64,000 bases of DNA from Diphasiastrum complanatum (GCA_029204225.1 CM055109.1:30811360-30875359), one strand, 5' to 3'; positions 48,578-59,800 are shown, counted from the stretch's first letter. Program-made: numbers and translations. The notes: generated by a model from the letters alone, not told the origin.

Positions 48578-49067
48578 CTACCAAAGTGCCAACTTCACAT
48601 CGAATGATGGAACCCTATTCCATAGGTTCATGAATTCCTGGATATAAGAGTCTAAACTCTTTGTACCCATCCTGCAGTTCACGAACTTCAGGTAGTAGTC
48701 CATGTCATCAGCAACTACGAAAGCTTTCTTGAAAACTTCCGCAAACGCATCCCAAGTAGTTGGCTTCACCGGTAAATCTTGCCACCACGATGACGCTTTG
48801 CCGCGTAAGAACAACACGACACAATTTTCTTCTCATCAGGAACACTATGCAGATTGAAGTAACTATACTCCACTTGGCTAGCCAGTCCTCGACGACTTCA
48901 AGTTTCTTCTCCCTCTTCTCGCCCACATAAACCTTCGGTTGAAAACCGACATTGGGTGAAGACATTAATTTGACTTGATTCAACATAACCTCCATTTGCT
49001 GATCTCTCATTTGATTACGTTTATTCATATCATTGAGCGCCGTACTCAACTGCCGACAAATCACCAT
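48578..49067 (-). pseudogene. Gy-4 gag (broken)
   Basis: Two frames: 49067-48708 (QLSTALNDMNKRNQMRDQQM, then FQPKVYVGEKREKKLEVVED) and 48817-48578 (GKASSWWQDLPVKPTTWDAF, SLDSYIQEFMNLWNRVPSFD). This is the capsid-like gag core. TAG at 48578-48580 (+ coordinates) follows LALW; the sister module at 57 kb has CAG here, so this stop arose by C to T. Confidence 0.82.
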
Positions 49068-50119
49068 ATAAGATGGCGCACCTGGATTTGCAGCTTGATT
49101 TGAAGTTTTTTCGGCATTCTCGATATATTTATCCTGGAAATTACTAAATTTAGTTAAATATCAAATTAACTCATAGTGAAGTACAGTTGACCAAAAAACT
49201 GACTAAAATTGACTCCAGCATGGTCAAATCACTATTTCTAGTCAATTTCATAGATATTACAAGAAACTGGAAAAAACTAAAAATTTCAAGTTTTCGCACT
49301 TTAAATTTTTTTTTTTTTAAAATTTTACGTTTTCAAAAAATTCGTAAAAAACCACTGTCAGTTATTAAGAAATCGAAATCGAAAATTCGATTCACTGTTC
49401 GATTCTTAATTTTACTACATTAATAATGTCCATCAGGCATGCAAGCCATGCGACATTAAACTGATTTTTCACATTTACGGAATTTTACGTAAAAATCAAG
49501 TTCTACGGAAATTGTCAGCTATAAAACCCAATTCTGTATCTAACAGTCAGAGTACATGCGTATAACCACTCAAAACAGATCTAAACCACTCATGCATGTC
49601 AGAATCACTATGAGAATCAACATGCAGACGTTCCATGCAAGTATAGTTAAAATAGAAAATTCTACCAATTTTGCTCACAAAATTGCAAAACTTTAGATGA
49701 TCATATCTTTGGCTACAGGACACCAAATTGGGTGCTATAAAGTTCAGTACAGAGGAGACCTAGTGAACAAGACACTTGCCACGTCAGCCTGCCACCTAGG
49801 ATTCACACGTGCGAGTTCAGAACAGCCAAATAACTTGTAGGAGGGTGCACTTTTTTAAGGCCAATTAGCTTAAAAACTTGCAAACACTCAACCAAGTCTA
49901 AAAGTGATGATCCAAATAGTCTAAGAGTTCCATGAAGCCTTCATACAGATCCTATGAAGCAGTATGGGCTGAGAACCATGAATTCTTGATTTCTAGAAGT
50001 CAAAATTACTACAAACTTGATGGAATTGAAACATAAGCCCCCACCCATCAATTTATAGGTCTAATAGCTTGGTGGGAAGGTAAAAAGGAATACAAATCAT
50101 GCTGTAAAAAATCCAGAAT
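49068..50119 (-). other. Gy-4 leader, left of Gy-3
   Basis: About 1 kb of A+T-rich DNA before gag with no gene. Together with 56329-56937 it makes a leader of more than 1.6 kb, long for a gypsy element. Confidence 0.5.
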
Positions 50120-50124
50120 GATCC

Positions 50125-50582
50125 AGTTATGATCAAAATCTGAGGTGTTGAATCAATGAAGCATAAAAGACAGCAATAGACTAAAGCCCTACAAGCAATA
50201 GACAAGACAATAGGTTCTCCCACGAAGAGCCCAAGCAATACCAATCAATAATCTGAAAAATGAGTGTACAAATGCTCCTATAAATACCCTACCAATGAAC
50301 CCTAAAATAGGAATTCAAAAGTAAAGGGAGGCAAAATGTGGAGGGAAAATAGTGCGCCCTCCTACGGGGCCCCACTCCACATATAACCATATAATAAGGG
50401 CCCAAGGCCAGTCAATGTCATAAAAAAGGACCCAGTGCGGGTCATAAGCATATAAAAAGGCTCTGGGGCCTGTACATATAAAATGCGTAACCAGAAATAT
50501 ACATAACCAACAGTAAATGTAAAGAGGCCTGCGGAATATATGTAGAGTAGCCCAGTAGGCCTGTATCCTGTAGTCCGTAACT
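50125..50582 (-). repeat. Gy-3 3' LTR
   Basis: 458 bp; next to the polypurine tract (CCAGGGAG on the - strand) at 50583-50590. Flank GATCC. Confidence 0.93.
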
Positions 50583-50658
50583 CTCCCTGGCTATAAAGAA
50601 CATTGCCCCCAATGTAGGCAAAATAAGATAAGAACCAGTGCCAGAGAAAAATACTGCA

Positions 50659-50869
50659 TCAAGATATCCCATCTGAGAAAGGAACATCAAGAGAAGCCGG
50701 AGCATCCCGAGAAGCAATGGTAGCTGCAAGTGATCGAGCCTGATCAGCCAGGATAGGGGTATGATAATAAACATCAATGGGCTCCCAAGTAGCTTCCTCA
50801 ATAGGACGACCATCCCACTGGACCAAAAACTGAACCTGCCAATGGCGACGACTATGCAATAAGCACACT
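50659..50869 (-). pseudogene. Gy-3 chromodomain
   Basis: In frame with the integrase: LLHSRRHWQVQFLVQWDGRP and IEEATWEPIDVYYHTP, ending DVPFSDGIS. The Y/W-x-VQW...TWEP arrangement is a chromodomain. Confidence 0.87.
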
Positions 50870-52200
50870 TGTAAAATAGCAGCTGACAAGAATGGAAAAA
50901 GCTCTGGATCTGTAGGAAATGAGGAATCTCGAGGAGCATCATCCTCAATAGCAGCACGTAATAAATTGACATGAAAGATATCACAAGCAGCAGGTAACTC
51001 AAGACGATATGTAACTGGATTGAGGCGCTCAAGAATCTGAAAAGGCCCATAATAGCGCGTCACAAGCTTCTCAGTAGAAGCAAGACCCTGTACAAAACGA
51101 TGGCGAGCAAAGCGTAACCGGAGAAAAACAGTATCTCCCTCAGCAAATTGAACATGGTGCCGATGACGATCAACAATGGTCCTGTACCGCTGCTGAATAT
51201 GCTGTAAATGAGTAGCAGCTCTAGTAATAATCTCCCGAGCACTCGAAAGATAAGATGAAATAGTAACAGGTGCATCATCTGGAGGAGCAGGTATATCGGG
51301 TAGAACTGGTGAGTATCCACGAGCAAGCAGGAAAGGAGAAACACCTGTGCTGGAACTAACATAATTGTTATAACTATACTCAGCCAAACATAAATGCTGA
51401 TCCCAATCATGACCAGAAGGAGAAACATAATGTCGTAAATAATCCTCCAATACCCGGTTAATAACCTCAGACTGACCATTCACAGAAGAATGATAAGCAG
51501 TGCCCATAAGTATCCTAACATCCAAGATACACATAAGCTCTGTCCAAAAACCTGATGTAAACTTGGTATCCCGATCAATAAGTATAGATCGTGGGAGACC
51601 ATGTAAGCGGAAAATCTCAGAAATAAATATACGACCACACTGCTCTGCTGTAATAGTACGTCTGACTGGTATGAAATGAGCTTGTTTAGAAAACCTATCA
51701 ACTATCACCAAACAAGAGTCATGACCACGCTGAGTACGGGGAAGACCTAAAATGAAGTCCATAGATATATCAGTCCACTGGCGGGAAGGAATAGGCCAAC
51801 TTTGAAGGAGACCGCCAGGTTTTTCACGGGAGTACTTGTTACGAGGCAAAAATCACAAGTATGAATAAGGTGGGAAAGCTCACGCTTCATGGAAGGCCAA
51901 TAAAAATGTTCTTTCAAACGGAACAAGGACTTTTGAAAACCAAAATGGCCACCAATAGGAGAGGAATGGGCATCAAGGAGCTGTGGACGTATGTCGAGAG
52001 TGCTAGGAATACATAACGAACCATAGTGAAACAAACGATGATTAACAATGGAATAAACCTGGTGAGGGTGAGAGGAAGGACGAGAGGCAGACGACATAAC
52101 ATCATGAAAGTCTGGACATGTGGCATAAGCATGAGGAAGATCATAATACCAAGAGTGGGGAGATGTAACAAGACTGTAAGTAAGAGCAGGTAAACGAGAC
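50870..52200 (-). pseudogene. Gy-3 integrase
   Basis: Zinc domain LLDAHSSPIGGHFGFQKSLF and CDFCL, a frameshift near 51850, then the core: SMDFILGLPRTQRGHDSCLV, ILIDRDTKFTSGFWTELMCI and NGQSEVINRVLEDYLRHYVS give D, D and E. The C-terminal part has VTRYYGPFQILERLNPVTYR without a stop, so from 51849 on the frame is open for 396 codons. Confidence 0.93.
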
Positions 52201-53700
52201 AAAGCATCAGCAACAGCATTACTTTTACCAAGCTTATAATGAATATCAAAATGAAAGGACTGTAAAAACTGAAGCCAATGGTACTGACGATCACTAAGAT
52301 CCTTTTGTGTATACAAATAACGAAGTGACTGGTGATCAGTAAAAACATCAAACGGAACATGATACAGATAATGACGCCACTTCTTTAAAGCAAAAATGAT
52401 AGCAAGCAACTCTTTTCATGAGTGGAATAGCGCTGCTCATACGAACGAAGACGATGGGATTCATATGCAATAACACACTGACGCTGACATAACAAAGCAC
52501 CTAATCCTGTGGAACTAGCATCAGTCTCAACAGCAAAACGCTGGGAAAAATCTGGAAGACATAAAACAGGGGCAGTGGTAAGCTTAAACTTCAAAGTATC
52601 AAAAGCTGATTGACATGCAGGAGTCCAAGCAAACGAAGTTTCCTTTTTCAACAGTGCATGCAAAGGAGATGCAAGAGTGGCAAAATGAGCAACTGGTTTA
52701 CGAAGATGGATAGCAAGACCAAGAAACATACGAACATCATGAACATCAGCAGGCATAGGCCATGAAAGAATAGAACGGACCTTACGAGGGTCGAGACGAA
52801 CAGTACCATTAGTAACAAAGAAGCCCAAAAACTCGATTTGTACAACAGCAAAAGAACATTTAGAACGTTTAGCATACAGATGATGAGTAACTAACAAAAC
52901 AAAAACAGAACGAACGTGCTGAACATGAAGAGAGAGAGTGGTGCTATAAATGATGATATCGTCAAAATAAACAATGACACACTTTCCAAGCAGAGGACGA
53001 AAGATGTTATTCATGACTGAAAAGTGGGCGGGCCATTGGTAACACCAAAAGGAAGGACACAAAACTCATACAGACCAAAGTGGGTACGGAAAGCTGTCTT
53101 GTGCTCATCAGGAGGATGCATACAAATCTGGTGATAACCGGAACGGAGGTCAAGTTTAGAAAAGATCTTGGCTTGGCCTAACTGGTCAAACAGGTCATCC
53201 ATATGAGGGATAGGGTACTGATTAGGGATAGTAAGTTTATTTAAACGATAATCAATACATAGACGTTTAGTACCATCCTTCTTATCAACAAGTAAAACAG
53301 GAGCACCAAAAGGACTGTGGCTAGGAACAAGAAGGCCTTGTCGTAATAAATCATACACCTGACGCTGGACTTCCTCGCGCTCAACAGTAGACATACGAAA
53401 AGGAGGACGAGAAGGAGGTGATGCAAAGGAAACAAGGTCTATATGGTGGTTGACATCTCGTAAAGGTGGTAACTGAGTCGGCTCTCTAAAAACATGCTCA
53501 AATTCACGCAACATTTGAGAAAATACCTGTGGCAAAGGTGGTGCATCCGCAATAGGCTGAACTGGCTGAACAGAAAGAATAGTTGCACAGTGGGCCTTCG
53601 GGAGGCTCCGTATGAACTGCTTCCTGGAAATAAGCTGATAGTCCTGCTGAGAATCAATACCGAAAAGTATATGCTGAGTACCATCATGAGAGAATATCAA
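52200..53700 (-). pseudogene. Gy-3 reverse transcriptase and RNase H
   Basis: [40 protein letters not shown] (one residue missing), [33 protein letters not shown]; shift near 53030; then VIVYFDDIIIYSTT with an intact YFDD. RNase H has VETDASSTGLGALLCQRQCV and, after another shift near 52410, VFTDHQSLRYLYTQKDLSDR. Confidence 0.92.
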
Positions 53701-53959
53701 TGTCTACTGCTGGAGGTCTACTGTAACCGCACCAAGCATGCAAACCAATCAGCACCGACGATAAGATCGTACCATGTAAGTGGAATAATATGAAAATCTG
53801 CCTGACCAAGGAAGTCTCCAATCCGATATGAAAGCTGCTGATACATCTGCGTGCTAGGAAAAGAATGTGCGCTGGCAACCTCAACATGCAGGGGATGAGG
53901 CGTAGTGACTGGCATAGCACGAATGCATGTAGTAATATGACTGCTGAGACCCGTGTCAA
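53690..53959 (-). pseudogene. Gy-3 protease
   Basis: RLRVRITGREFIALVDTGLS carries the catalytic D-T-G, but the residues that usually follow (STH-F-I) are partly deleted. HIIPLTWYDLIVGADWFACL marks the second half. The frame shifts at about 53718 before the RT part. Confidence 0.85.
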
Positions 53960-55123
53960 CAAGGGCAATAAACTCACGACCAGTGATACGTACGCGAAGA
54001 CGGATATGGCGTGGACCCGGCTTACCGGCCCAAGTAGCATAAGCAAGCTGAGCATGGCATACAGCTAGATCAGGGGGATCAGGAACAGGTTCAGTGGGTG
54101 TGGCAAACTGATCAACAGGTGGGTCATCATCAAGAATATGAAGGCATATGGCAGAATCAGGACTATCATCAGGTGTGTCAGCATCATGGAAATAGACGGC
54201 AGTAGCAGTGGCAGGCTGTCGGCAATCACGGGCGATATGATCAGGACTCTTACAGTTGAAACGTAAGCGCTTCTCACGGATCTCAGACATCTCAGGCTGT
54301 GAGTAGCGACGAAGAAAAACAGGACGAGGAGAAAAAGGAGGACGTGGTGCAGAAGGAAGAGTGGACAAAGGTGAACTGTTAGATGTGGGACTAGCAGAGG
54401 ATGGAGAGGAAAAAATAGGACGTGTGAAAGGACGCGAAGGACGAGAAACAGAGGAAGAGATGGGAGAGTACTTGTGCTGCAGTGCGGTAGCAAGGGAGAT
54501 GGCGTGAGAAAGAGTGAGTGGAAAAAAAGAAGAAACATCATATCTGAGTGCGCCTCGTAGACCAGCAACGTAGCGAGAGATGAGCTCCAATGTAGAAATA
54601 TCTGGGAATAGATAGGAAAGCTCTGTAAACCGTGTCGTATAAGTAGCCAAGTCACCAGTGTGAGATAAACTGCGAAAGATGTCGCGCTGTTGAATAAGCC
54701 ACTGAGGATCAATCATCGTTAGGCGGAGTGCTGTCATAAACTCTGTCCAACTAGCAAGGCTAGGGTGTGAAGCCGTCTGACGAAACATGCGCCACGAAGT
54801 AGCAGCACGACCCTCCAAATGTAAAGCAGCCAAATGTATCCGCTGAATGTCAGTCTTCGTGGCAAAGGACTAGAAGATGAAGGAGTCTCGGGTGGTGGAA
54901 ATGTACGCTATGGGGGAACAAGTGGAGATAGTGGAGAAACACTGGACTGTAATGATAGTGTAGCAATCTGGGCAAAAAGAGCAGTGAACGTCTCTCGTAA
55001 CTCCTGGCGTAAATCAGTGCATACATCACTCATGGCCTCCCTAAGATCATGCCGTACTTCGTCAAGGTAAGTGGAAGATGGTATGTGAGGCTCAGAAGAT
55101 GTACGGGGAGTATCCATGGTCAA
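53960..55123 (-). pseudogene. Gy-3 gag
   Basis: Starts MTMDTPRTSSEPHIPSSTYL, with a Leu/Glu/Arg-rich coiled-coil-like stretch (DEVRHDLREAMSDVCTDLRQ). A frameshift near 54860-54910 leads into LHLEGRAATSWRMFRQTASH and ELISRYVAGLRGALRYDVSS, the capsid-like core. The knuckle reads RFNCKSPDHIARDC, the first Cys being lost, while Gy-2 lost the second. Confidence 0.87.
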
Positions 55124-55339
55124 GGAATGCAGGAAGTGAAGAGAGTGTAAGAAAAGCTTAATATCGGAGGGAGCGGACTTTTGTCGTCACCCCAAATACG
55201 CTTTAGGTACACAAACGACACTAAGAGCAAGAAAGGAAATGACAAATGTCAAGAAAAGCAAGGAAAAACCAGCAAAGATACCTCTCGATAGAGCTCCAAG
55301 CATGTGCGAAGAGCTGGCTGGAAAATGTGACCACAAGGA

Positions 55340-55545
55340 GAATGAAAGTGGGCGCTGGACAGCCTCCAATCAATGCTGAAAATATGGCTGGAAATATGTG
55401 GAAAACATGATGAAATAGGGCGATGGACAGCCTCCAATCAAAACTAAAATATGGCTGAAACTCTGTTGGAACAATGGCTGAAAAATGCGATGAAGTAGGG
55501 CGCTGGACAACCTCCAATCAATGCTGAAAAGATGGCTGAGAATCC
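55340..55545 (-). repeat. Gy-3 leader tandem repeat
   Basis: Three imperfect copies, 70-80 bp apart, of GGGCGCTGGACAGCCTCCAA followed by AAAATATGGCTG (starting near 55350, 55419 and 55499 on +). Similar GCTGTCCAGCGC words occur in the Gy-2 leader (35200-35310), so the repeat is a family feature. Confidence 0.8.
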
Positions 55546-55849
55546 TCTCCCTGAATCAAATGGAAGATTCAAAAAAAAGAGGGAAAAGGATTTGGAACTT
55601 GGGCGCCGGAAATGATCTGCCCAATTTTTTTTTTTTTTCCGGCCGCCAAATTTAGTGGAAGTACTTCCGCTAACTATCTGCTAAAGCTCCGCCAAGGAAA
55701 ATGCTTTGATGGGAGTTGGTCCTCCTCCAAACTGTGCTGAATGTTGCTGAAGCAAAGAGACGAAAGCCCTTAGCAAAGAGAGAAAAATCAGCAAAGAAAA
55801 TGGGCACCCAATCAGAAAATCAGATCTGAAATTCAGCAATCAGGAAAGT

Positions 55850-55861
55850 GCTCTGATACCA
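55850..55861 (-). other. Gy-3 primer-binding site (tRNA-iMet)
   Basis: + strand GCTCTGATACCA, reading TGGTATCAGAGC on the - strand, directly after the LTR. Confidence 0.95.
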
Positions 55862-56323
55862 AGTTATGATCAAAATCTCAGGTGTTGAATCAATGAAGCA
55901 TAAAAGACAGCAATAGACTAAAGCCCTACAAGCAATTGACAAGACAATAGGGTCTCCCACGAAGAGCCCAAGCAATACCAATCAATAATCTGAAAAATGA
56001 GTGTACAAATGCCCCTATAAATACCCTACCAATGAACCCTAAAATAGGAATTCAAAAGTAAAGGGAGGCAAAATGTGGATGGAAAATAGTGCGCCCTCCT
56101 ACGGGCCCCCACTCCACATATAACCATATAAGGGCCCAAGGCCAGTCAATGTCATAAAAAAGGACCCAGTGCGGGTCATAAGCATATAAAAAGGCTCTGG
56201 GGCCTGTACATGACTAATATAAAATGCGTAACCAGAAATATACATAACCAACAGTAAATGTAAAGAGGCCTGCGGAATATATGTAGAGTAGCCCAGTAGG
56301 CCTGTATCCTGTAGTCCGTAACT
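55862..56323 (-). repeat. Gy-3 5' LTR
   Basis: On the - strand AGTTACGGACTACAGG to TTTTGATCATAACT. A TATA-like TATTTATAGG is present in both LTRs. Has a 7-base GACTAAT-type insertion relative to the other LTR. Confidence 0.93.
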
Positions 56324-56328
56324 GATTC

Positions 56329-56937
56329 CCTTATGGATTTAGAGAAATCCATCCCCCAAAATTCACCAAAATGGGTCAATTTTGACAATTTTTGACTTCC
56401 TACAAACCAAATTGCTAGAATTCTTGGCTCTATCTTCTAGGACAGCTTCAAAAGACTACGATTCATCTTTTCCCAGCTTCAATTGATGTTCAACAACCTC
56501 CTACCATCCAATTTCATGAAAAAACAAGCAAAAATCATGAATTTTGGCCCTTTCTGAGTTTTTTCACCATGTCCAACTGGAAATTAATGGCAAGAACGTT
56601 TTCCAAATCCACATGCAATCCGAAATACAGAGTTATAACCAACCAATTGATCTGAACTTGCTGGATTTTGAATTCTACCCTCCATTTTGTGCCAAAATCA
56701 TGGAAAACAAGCCAAATTTGGCCACAAAAGAGCCTAGAATCCAAATACATGGGAAGATCCAATATGCAACCTGAATTTCAACTACTTCAAAGTGAATTAA
56801 CTTGCTGGAAATTTCAGCTCCATAACTAGTTTTGAGCTACACATGCTAAAACTCCAAAAAAGATACCAAAATTGATTTCCTAGCACAATTCTCCATAAAC
56901 CACAATGAAATTTGAGAGAGATATGGATCATGCAAAT
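56329..56937 (-). other. Gy-4 leader, right of Gy-3
   Basis: A+T-rich sequence without coding potential between the primer-site module and the Gy-3 insertion. It continues at 50119 on the other side of Gy-3. Confidence 0.55.
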
Positions 56938-57149
56938 TGAAATTGGGAAGATCCACCAATTTGCAACCTTGCTCCTTTCCTTAATACCACCAAGCTCCAA
57001 TGAAAAGTACCACCTCTCCAAACTTGTAAGCCTTGCTCTGATACCACTATAAGAAACGCATCCTCGAGGCTTTGAAGCACATTTCGCCTGCATTCGTTCT
57101 AATAGTTAGCTGGCAAACCTAGGACAAACTGCCAAAGTGCCAACTTCGC
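56938..57149 (-). repeat. Gag-scrap plus second primer-site module (copy 1)
   Basis: On the - strand: gag codons KLALWQFVLGLPA, ending near CTCGAGGATGCG, then TTTCTTATAG, TGGTATCAGAGC (57039-57050 on +) and about 100 bp of leader (AAGGCTTACAAGTTTGGAGA...). The same module occurs at 48370-48600. Confidence 0.75.
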
Positions 57150-57222
57150 ATCAGAGTGCGCAGCGGAAGCGTGGTGGGCCCATAACCCACAGGTCCCAGG
57201 AGCGAAATCTGGCTCTGATACC
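57150..57222 (+). pseudogene. tRNA-iMet(CAT)-like sequence inside Gy-4
   Basis: Reads as an almost complete plant initiator tRNA: acceptor ATCAGAG pairing with CTCTGAT, D arm GCGCAGCGGAAGCG, anticodon arm GTGGG-CCCATAA-CCCAC with CAT, and a T arm CCAGG-AGCGAAA-TCTGG. Base 9 is missing and the T loop has changed. CC follows the discriminator A. There is no T-run terminator. It sits exactly where the element needs a sequence complementary to its primer tRNA, so I read it as a copy of the primer, not a host tRNA gene. Confidence 0.85.
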
Positions 57223-57224
57223 CC

Positions 57225-57744
57225 TATAAGGGAAGCTCCTTAGATCTTGCTTACAAATCTCAAACACAAAGGATAACACACTATGGAGAAACCACCCAAC
57301 CAAGTAGAAGCATCCAATCAAACTCTAGAAGTCTCACCCCCAAGCCTAGGAACAAGAAGCATGAATGTAGAGTGAGAGCTTGGCAATGAATCCAAAACCA
57401 TGATGAGGAGTAGGGCGAGTTTGGACCCAATATATAGAGCCAAAAGCATCGTGGGCACTTAGCCATGCATAATCCTAAGTTCCCTATACATAGATTCACC
57501 TAGAATAGAGTCCAAGCATGGACCAACTATTCATAGAATTGCTATTGATAACTCTACACATGCACACACTGTCTCATACCTTGTCTAAACTCCATTTAGT
57601 GTGTTATGGGCCTCACAAGGATATTAGTTACTTTCGGGTCACGTCCAGTATGACGTGGCATAACTAACAGCTTCTTTCACTGGAGTACCGTGTATCTAAG
57701 ACTAGGAGTATACTGTATCCTATGTACTGGTCATGGACATAACA
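57225..57744 (-). repeat. Gy-4 5' LTR
   Basis: On the - strand it starts TGTTATGTCCATGACC, contains a TATA tract (CTCTATATATTGGG, plus strand about 57427-57440) and ends CTTATA followed by G and the primer site. The LTR end probably was CTTACA. It interrupts a LINE RT fragment that resumes at 57745. Confidence 0.75.
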
Positions 57745-57925
57745 CTCCCTTTTACTTACACTATTCGGACTATATATTGACGAGCTTGAGAGGGTCATTG
57801 AGTAGAGTGGTGGTACAGGTTGCTAACTTGGGGATATTCTGATTGCCATTCTCCTATATGCGGACGATATTGCTTTAGTCTTCTCGACTAGAGAGGGATT
57901 ACATCGACAGTTGGATAGTCTCTCT
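57745..57925 (+). pseudogene. LINE reverse-transcriptase scrap
   Basis: Reads LFGLYIDELERVIE, then a stop, and LGDILIAILLYADDIALVFS with the YADD active site. Matches GCPLSPTLFGLYIDEL...YADD of LINE-b. It is cut off at 57745 by the Gy-4 LTR and ends in SLSL before A-rich DNA. Confidence 0.85.
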
Positions 57926-58082
57926 CTCCAACCATAAACCATAAAACTGAACTGAAACCATAAAGAACCATATTGAATCATGACACTGTTGTGAATAGGA
58001 TCATCATAATATATAATATCGGTCCACATGGCACCAAAATGGGATACAATGATGTTCCATGAACGTAATGAAGAGTATACAA

Positions 58083-59800
58083 CTAAGACTCGTCGTCGGA
58101 GTCATGGTAGTCAAAATCCTTCGAGTCTGTGCCTGTCTGCTGATCCCAAGGGTCTATAGATGAATCGGAGGGAAGCATACGCTGTGGTGTGGCCCTGGCT
58201 CTGCTGCGTGCTCTACCTCGTCCTCCCCCTGCCTCTCTCCCCCCTCCTCTGGCCCCCCTCTGGCTGCCCCCACCCCTCTGTCTACGCCTGCATGTTTGTG
58301 TGTCAGGTGGCTGTGATCCTACGCCTGCCCTACCCATTGTGATGATGCCTGGCCGATGGCTGCCTGTGATGCTCCACTTCTGTCTACAAAAAGTGAACTC
58401 AGCGCCCCCCCCCCCACACCCTTCCCAGAACCTCTAGGTCTCCCTCTAGGCCTATGTGAAGGAATGGCTGGCTCCTCCTCTGTCTCCACATCAGGGTCCA
58501 CCAACAGGTCAGCCAGGGCATCCCCCTGTGCCTCTGCCCCCATCTCCTCCTCCTCAGTATCCCCCTCAGCCCACTCCTCCTCCTCATAATCAGCCCCGAG
58601 CTCCTCTCCACCCTCCGAGCCCTCATCATCTCCCTCCTCAGCCCTCTCCCGCACCCTCTCTTTCCTCGTCTTCCACCGTAGAGCCCGTGCATTAGCCTAT
58701 GCCTGTCTATAGAACTCTCTACAGATCTCATCCTCCATCTCCTCCTGCTTGGGTGGTGCCCGAGGAGCAACAGCTGCCGAGTCCACCAAGCAAGAGTCTG
58801 GGTTTGCCTGCAACCAAAAACAATACATTGTTGTCAGGCAGGTATATTGCAATGCATTGCATATTTCGCAAACAATTCAATTCGTCAAAGTACTACTAGA
58901 GCATGGGGTAATAATGTGACTCACCTCGACCATATGGCCCTCTTCGCGTGTGTGCCTCAGCATACGACCGTTGGTGTTCACAAACACCAACCGTCTACAC
59001 TGCTCGTGGACTGTTCCTCTTCTGCGTGTGATACAAGTCCCAGGTGCTCCAATTCCACTCACAAGCGGATGCTGAACAGTCTTGTGCAAGGAGTCTCTCG
59101 GCCAGATGCCGCAAGTCACTTATGTTGCGCCCGTGGATGCTCCACCACGTAATGGGCCTCAGCTGATCCTCCCTCAGCCGACACTGCTCTCCATCAAAAG
59201 GAAACTGGAAGCGCTTAAAGGTGATCAGCTGGCGTGCTATGTTCTTGTTGGCAAAAGAAACATGGCATGCACAAGTCCACTGAATCCACACACTAACAAT
59301 GAGTACACTATGTAGTTTTAAGACTACCAAATGATTTCACATATACCTGGTCCGGGCCATACGCGCTCAGTGTACTCCACCCATCCCCGGTGCAGCTCCC
59401 GATCGTCCAAATCTTGGGTAGAGCACCACAAGGGGTGCAACATGTGGGCTACGGTGTGGATGGTTCGGTGGAAGTAGTCCCATCTGGCCTCCCAGATCTG
59501 CAAGATCTCGCCCCTTCTGCAACAGACAAATTACAATAATCAGTGCACCGTAGCATAAAAGAAACGCAACAAACTTGAGTGAGAAACAACAAACTAGACA
59601 CTGAAGAGGAGATGTGTTTAGCAACATGGAGCAAGCGTCAAGGAAGATAGCATAGCAAATGGAAAATAACTCTTTGATCCATGGAAGTGCACATAGGTCA
59701 TGGATGAGCAAGTCTATGTAGTGTGCAGCACACAATGTTCACACAATGCTAGGGTGCTCCCTCGTCAGAATCTCTCCCATCTGGTTTGTGTAGTTTCTGT
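58083..59800 (-). pseudogene. hAT-type transposase gene, 3' part, four exons
   Basis: On the - strand. An exon near 59800-59640 carries MGEILTREHPSIV, a stop, then LCAAHYIDLLIHDLCALPWI, the CAAH-DL motif of DUF659/hAT transposases. Exon 59515-59347 (after TTGCAG) has ILQIWEARWDYFHRTIHTVA and RVWPGP with a GTATATG donor. Exon 59279-58925 has RPITWWSIHGRNISDLRHLA and SASACEWNWSTWDLYHTQKR, the hAT C-terminal dimerisation domain, with a shift near 59020 and a GTGAGT donor. Exon 58807-58083 is acidic then Gly/Arg-rich, ending DYHDSDDES. An in-frame TAG follows FYRQA. Confidence 0.82.

Larger units (their letters stand above)
50125..56323 (-). mobile_element. Gy-3: full-length Ty3/gypsy chromovirus inside Gy-4
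   Basis: 6,199 bp; LTRs at 50125-50582 (458 bp) and 55862-56323 (462 bp). Flanks GATCC (50120-50124) and GATTC (56324-56328) form a TSD with one C/T change. Same family style as Gy-2 (AGTTA...TAACT ends, CCAGGGAG polypurine, related pol), on the - strand. LTRs differ at about 6 sites plus two indels, making it about the youngest insertion. Several frameshifts, few stops. Confidence 0.95.
44833..57744 (-). mobile_element. Gy-4: rearranged, truncated Ty3/gypsy element
   Basis: Read on the - strand: LTR (57744-57225), a primer site grown into a whole tRNA copy (57222-57150), a gag scrap with a second primer-site motif, leader, the Gy-3 insertion, gag (49067-48578), a misplaced integrase segment (about 48369-47990), knuckle and protease, RT, RNase H and integrase. 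It breaks off at 44833 inside the integrase core, against the LINE-f tail. No 3' LTR is in the window. RT is mutated at the active site. Confidence 0.8.

Noticed and set aside
57150-57222. Functional host tRNA-Met gene
   Set aside because: One base is missing after the acceptor stem, the B-box region is altered and no T-run terminator follows. Its position behind a retrotransposon LTR explains it better.
58160-58695. Pro-rich and Ser-rich + strand frames opposite the hAT exon
   Set aside because: They mirror the acidic and Gly/Arg-rich coding of the - strand pseudogene and lack independent support.
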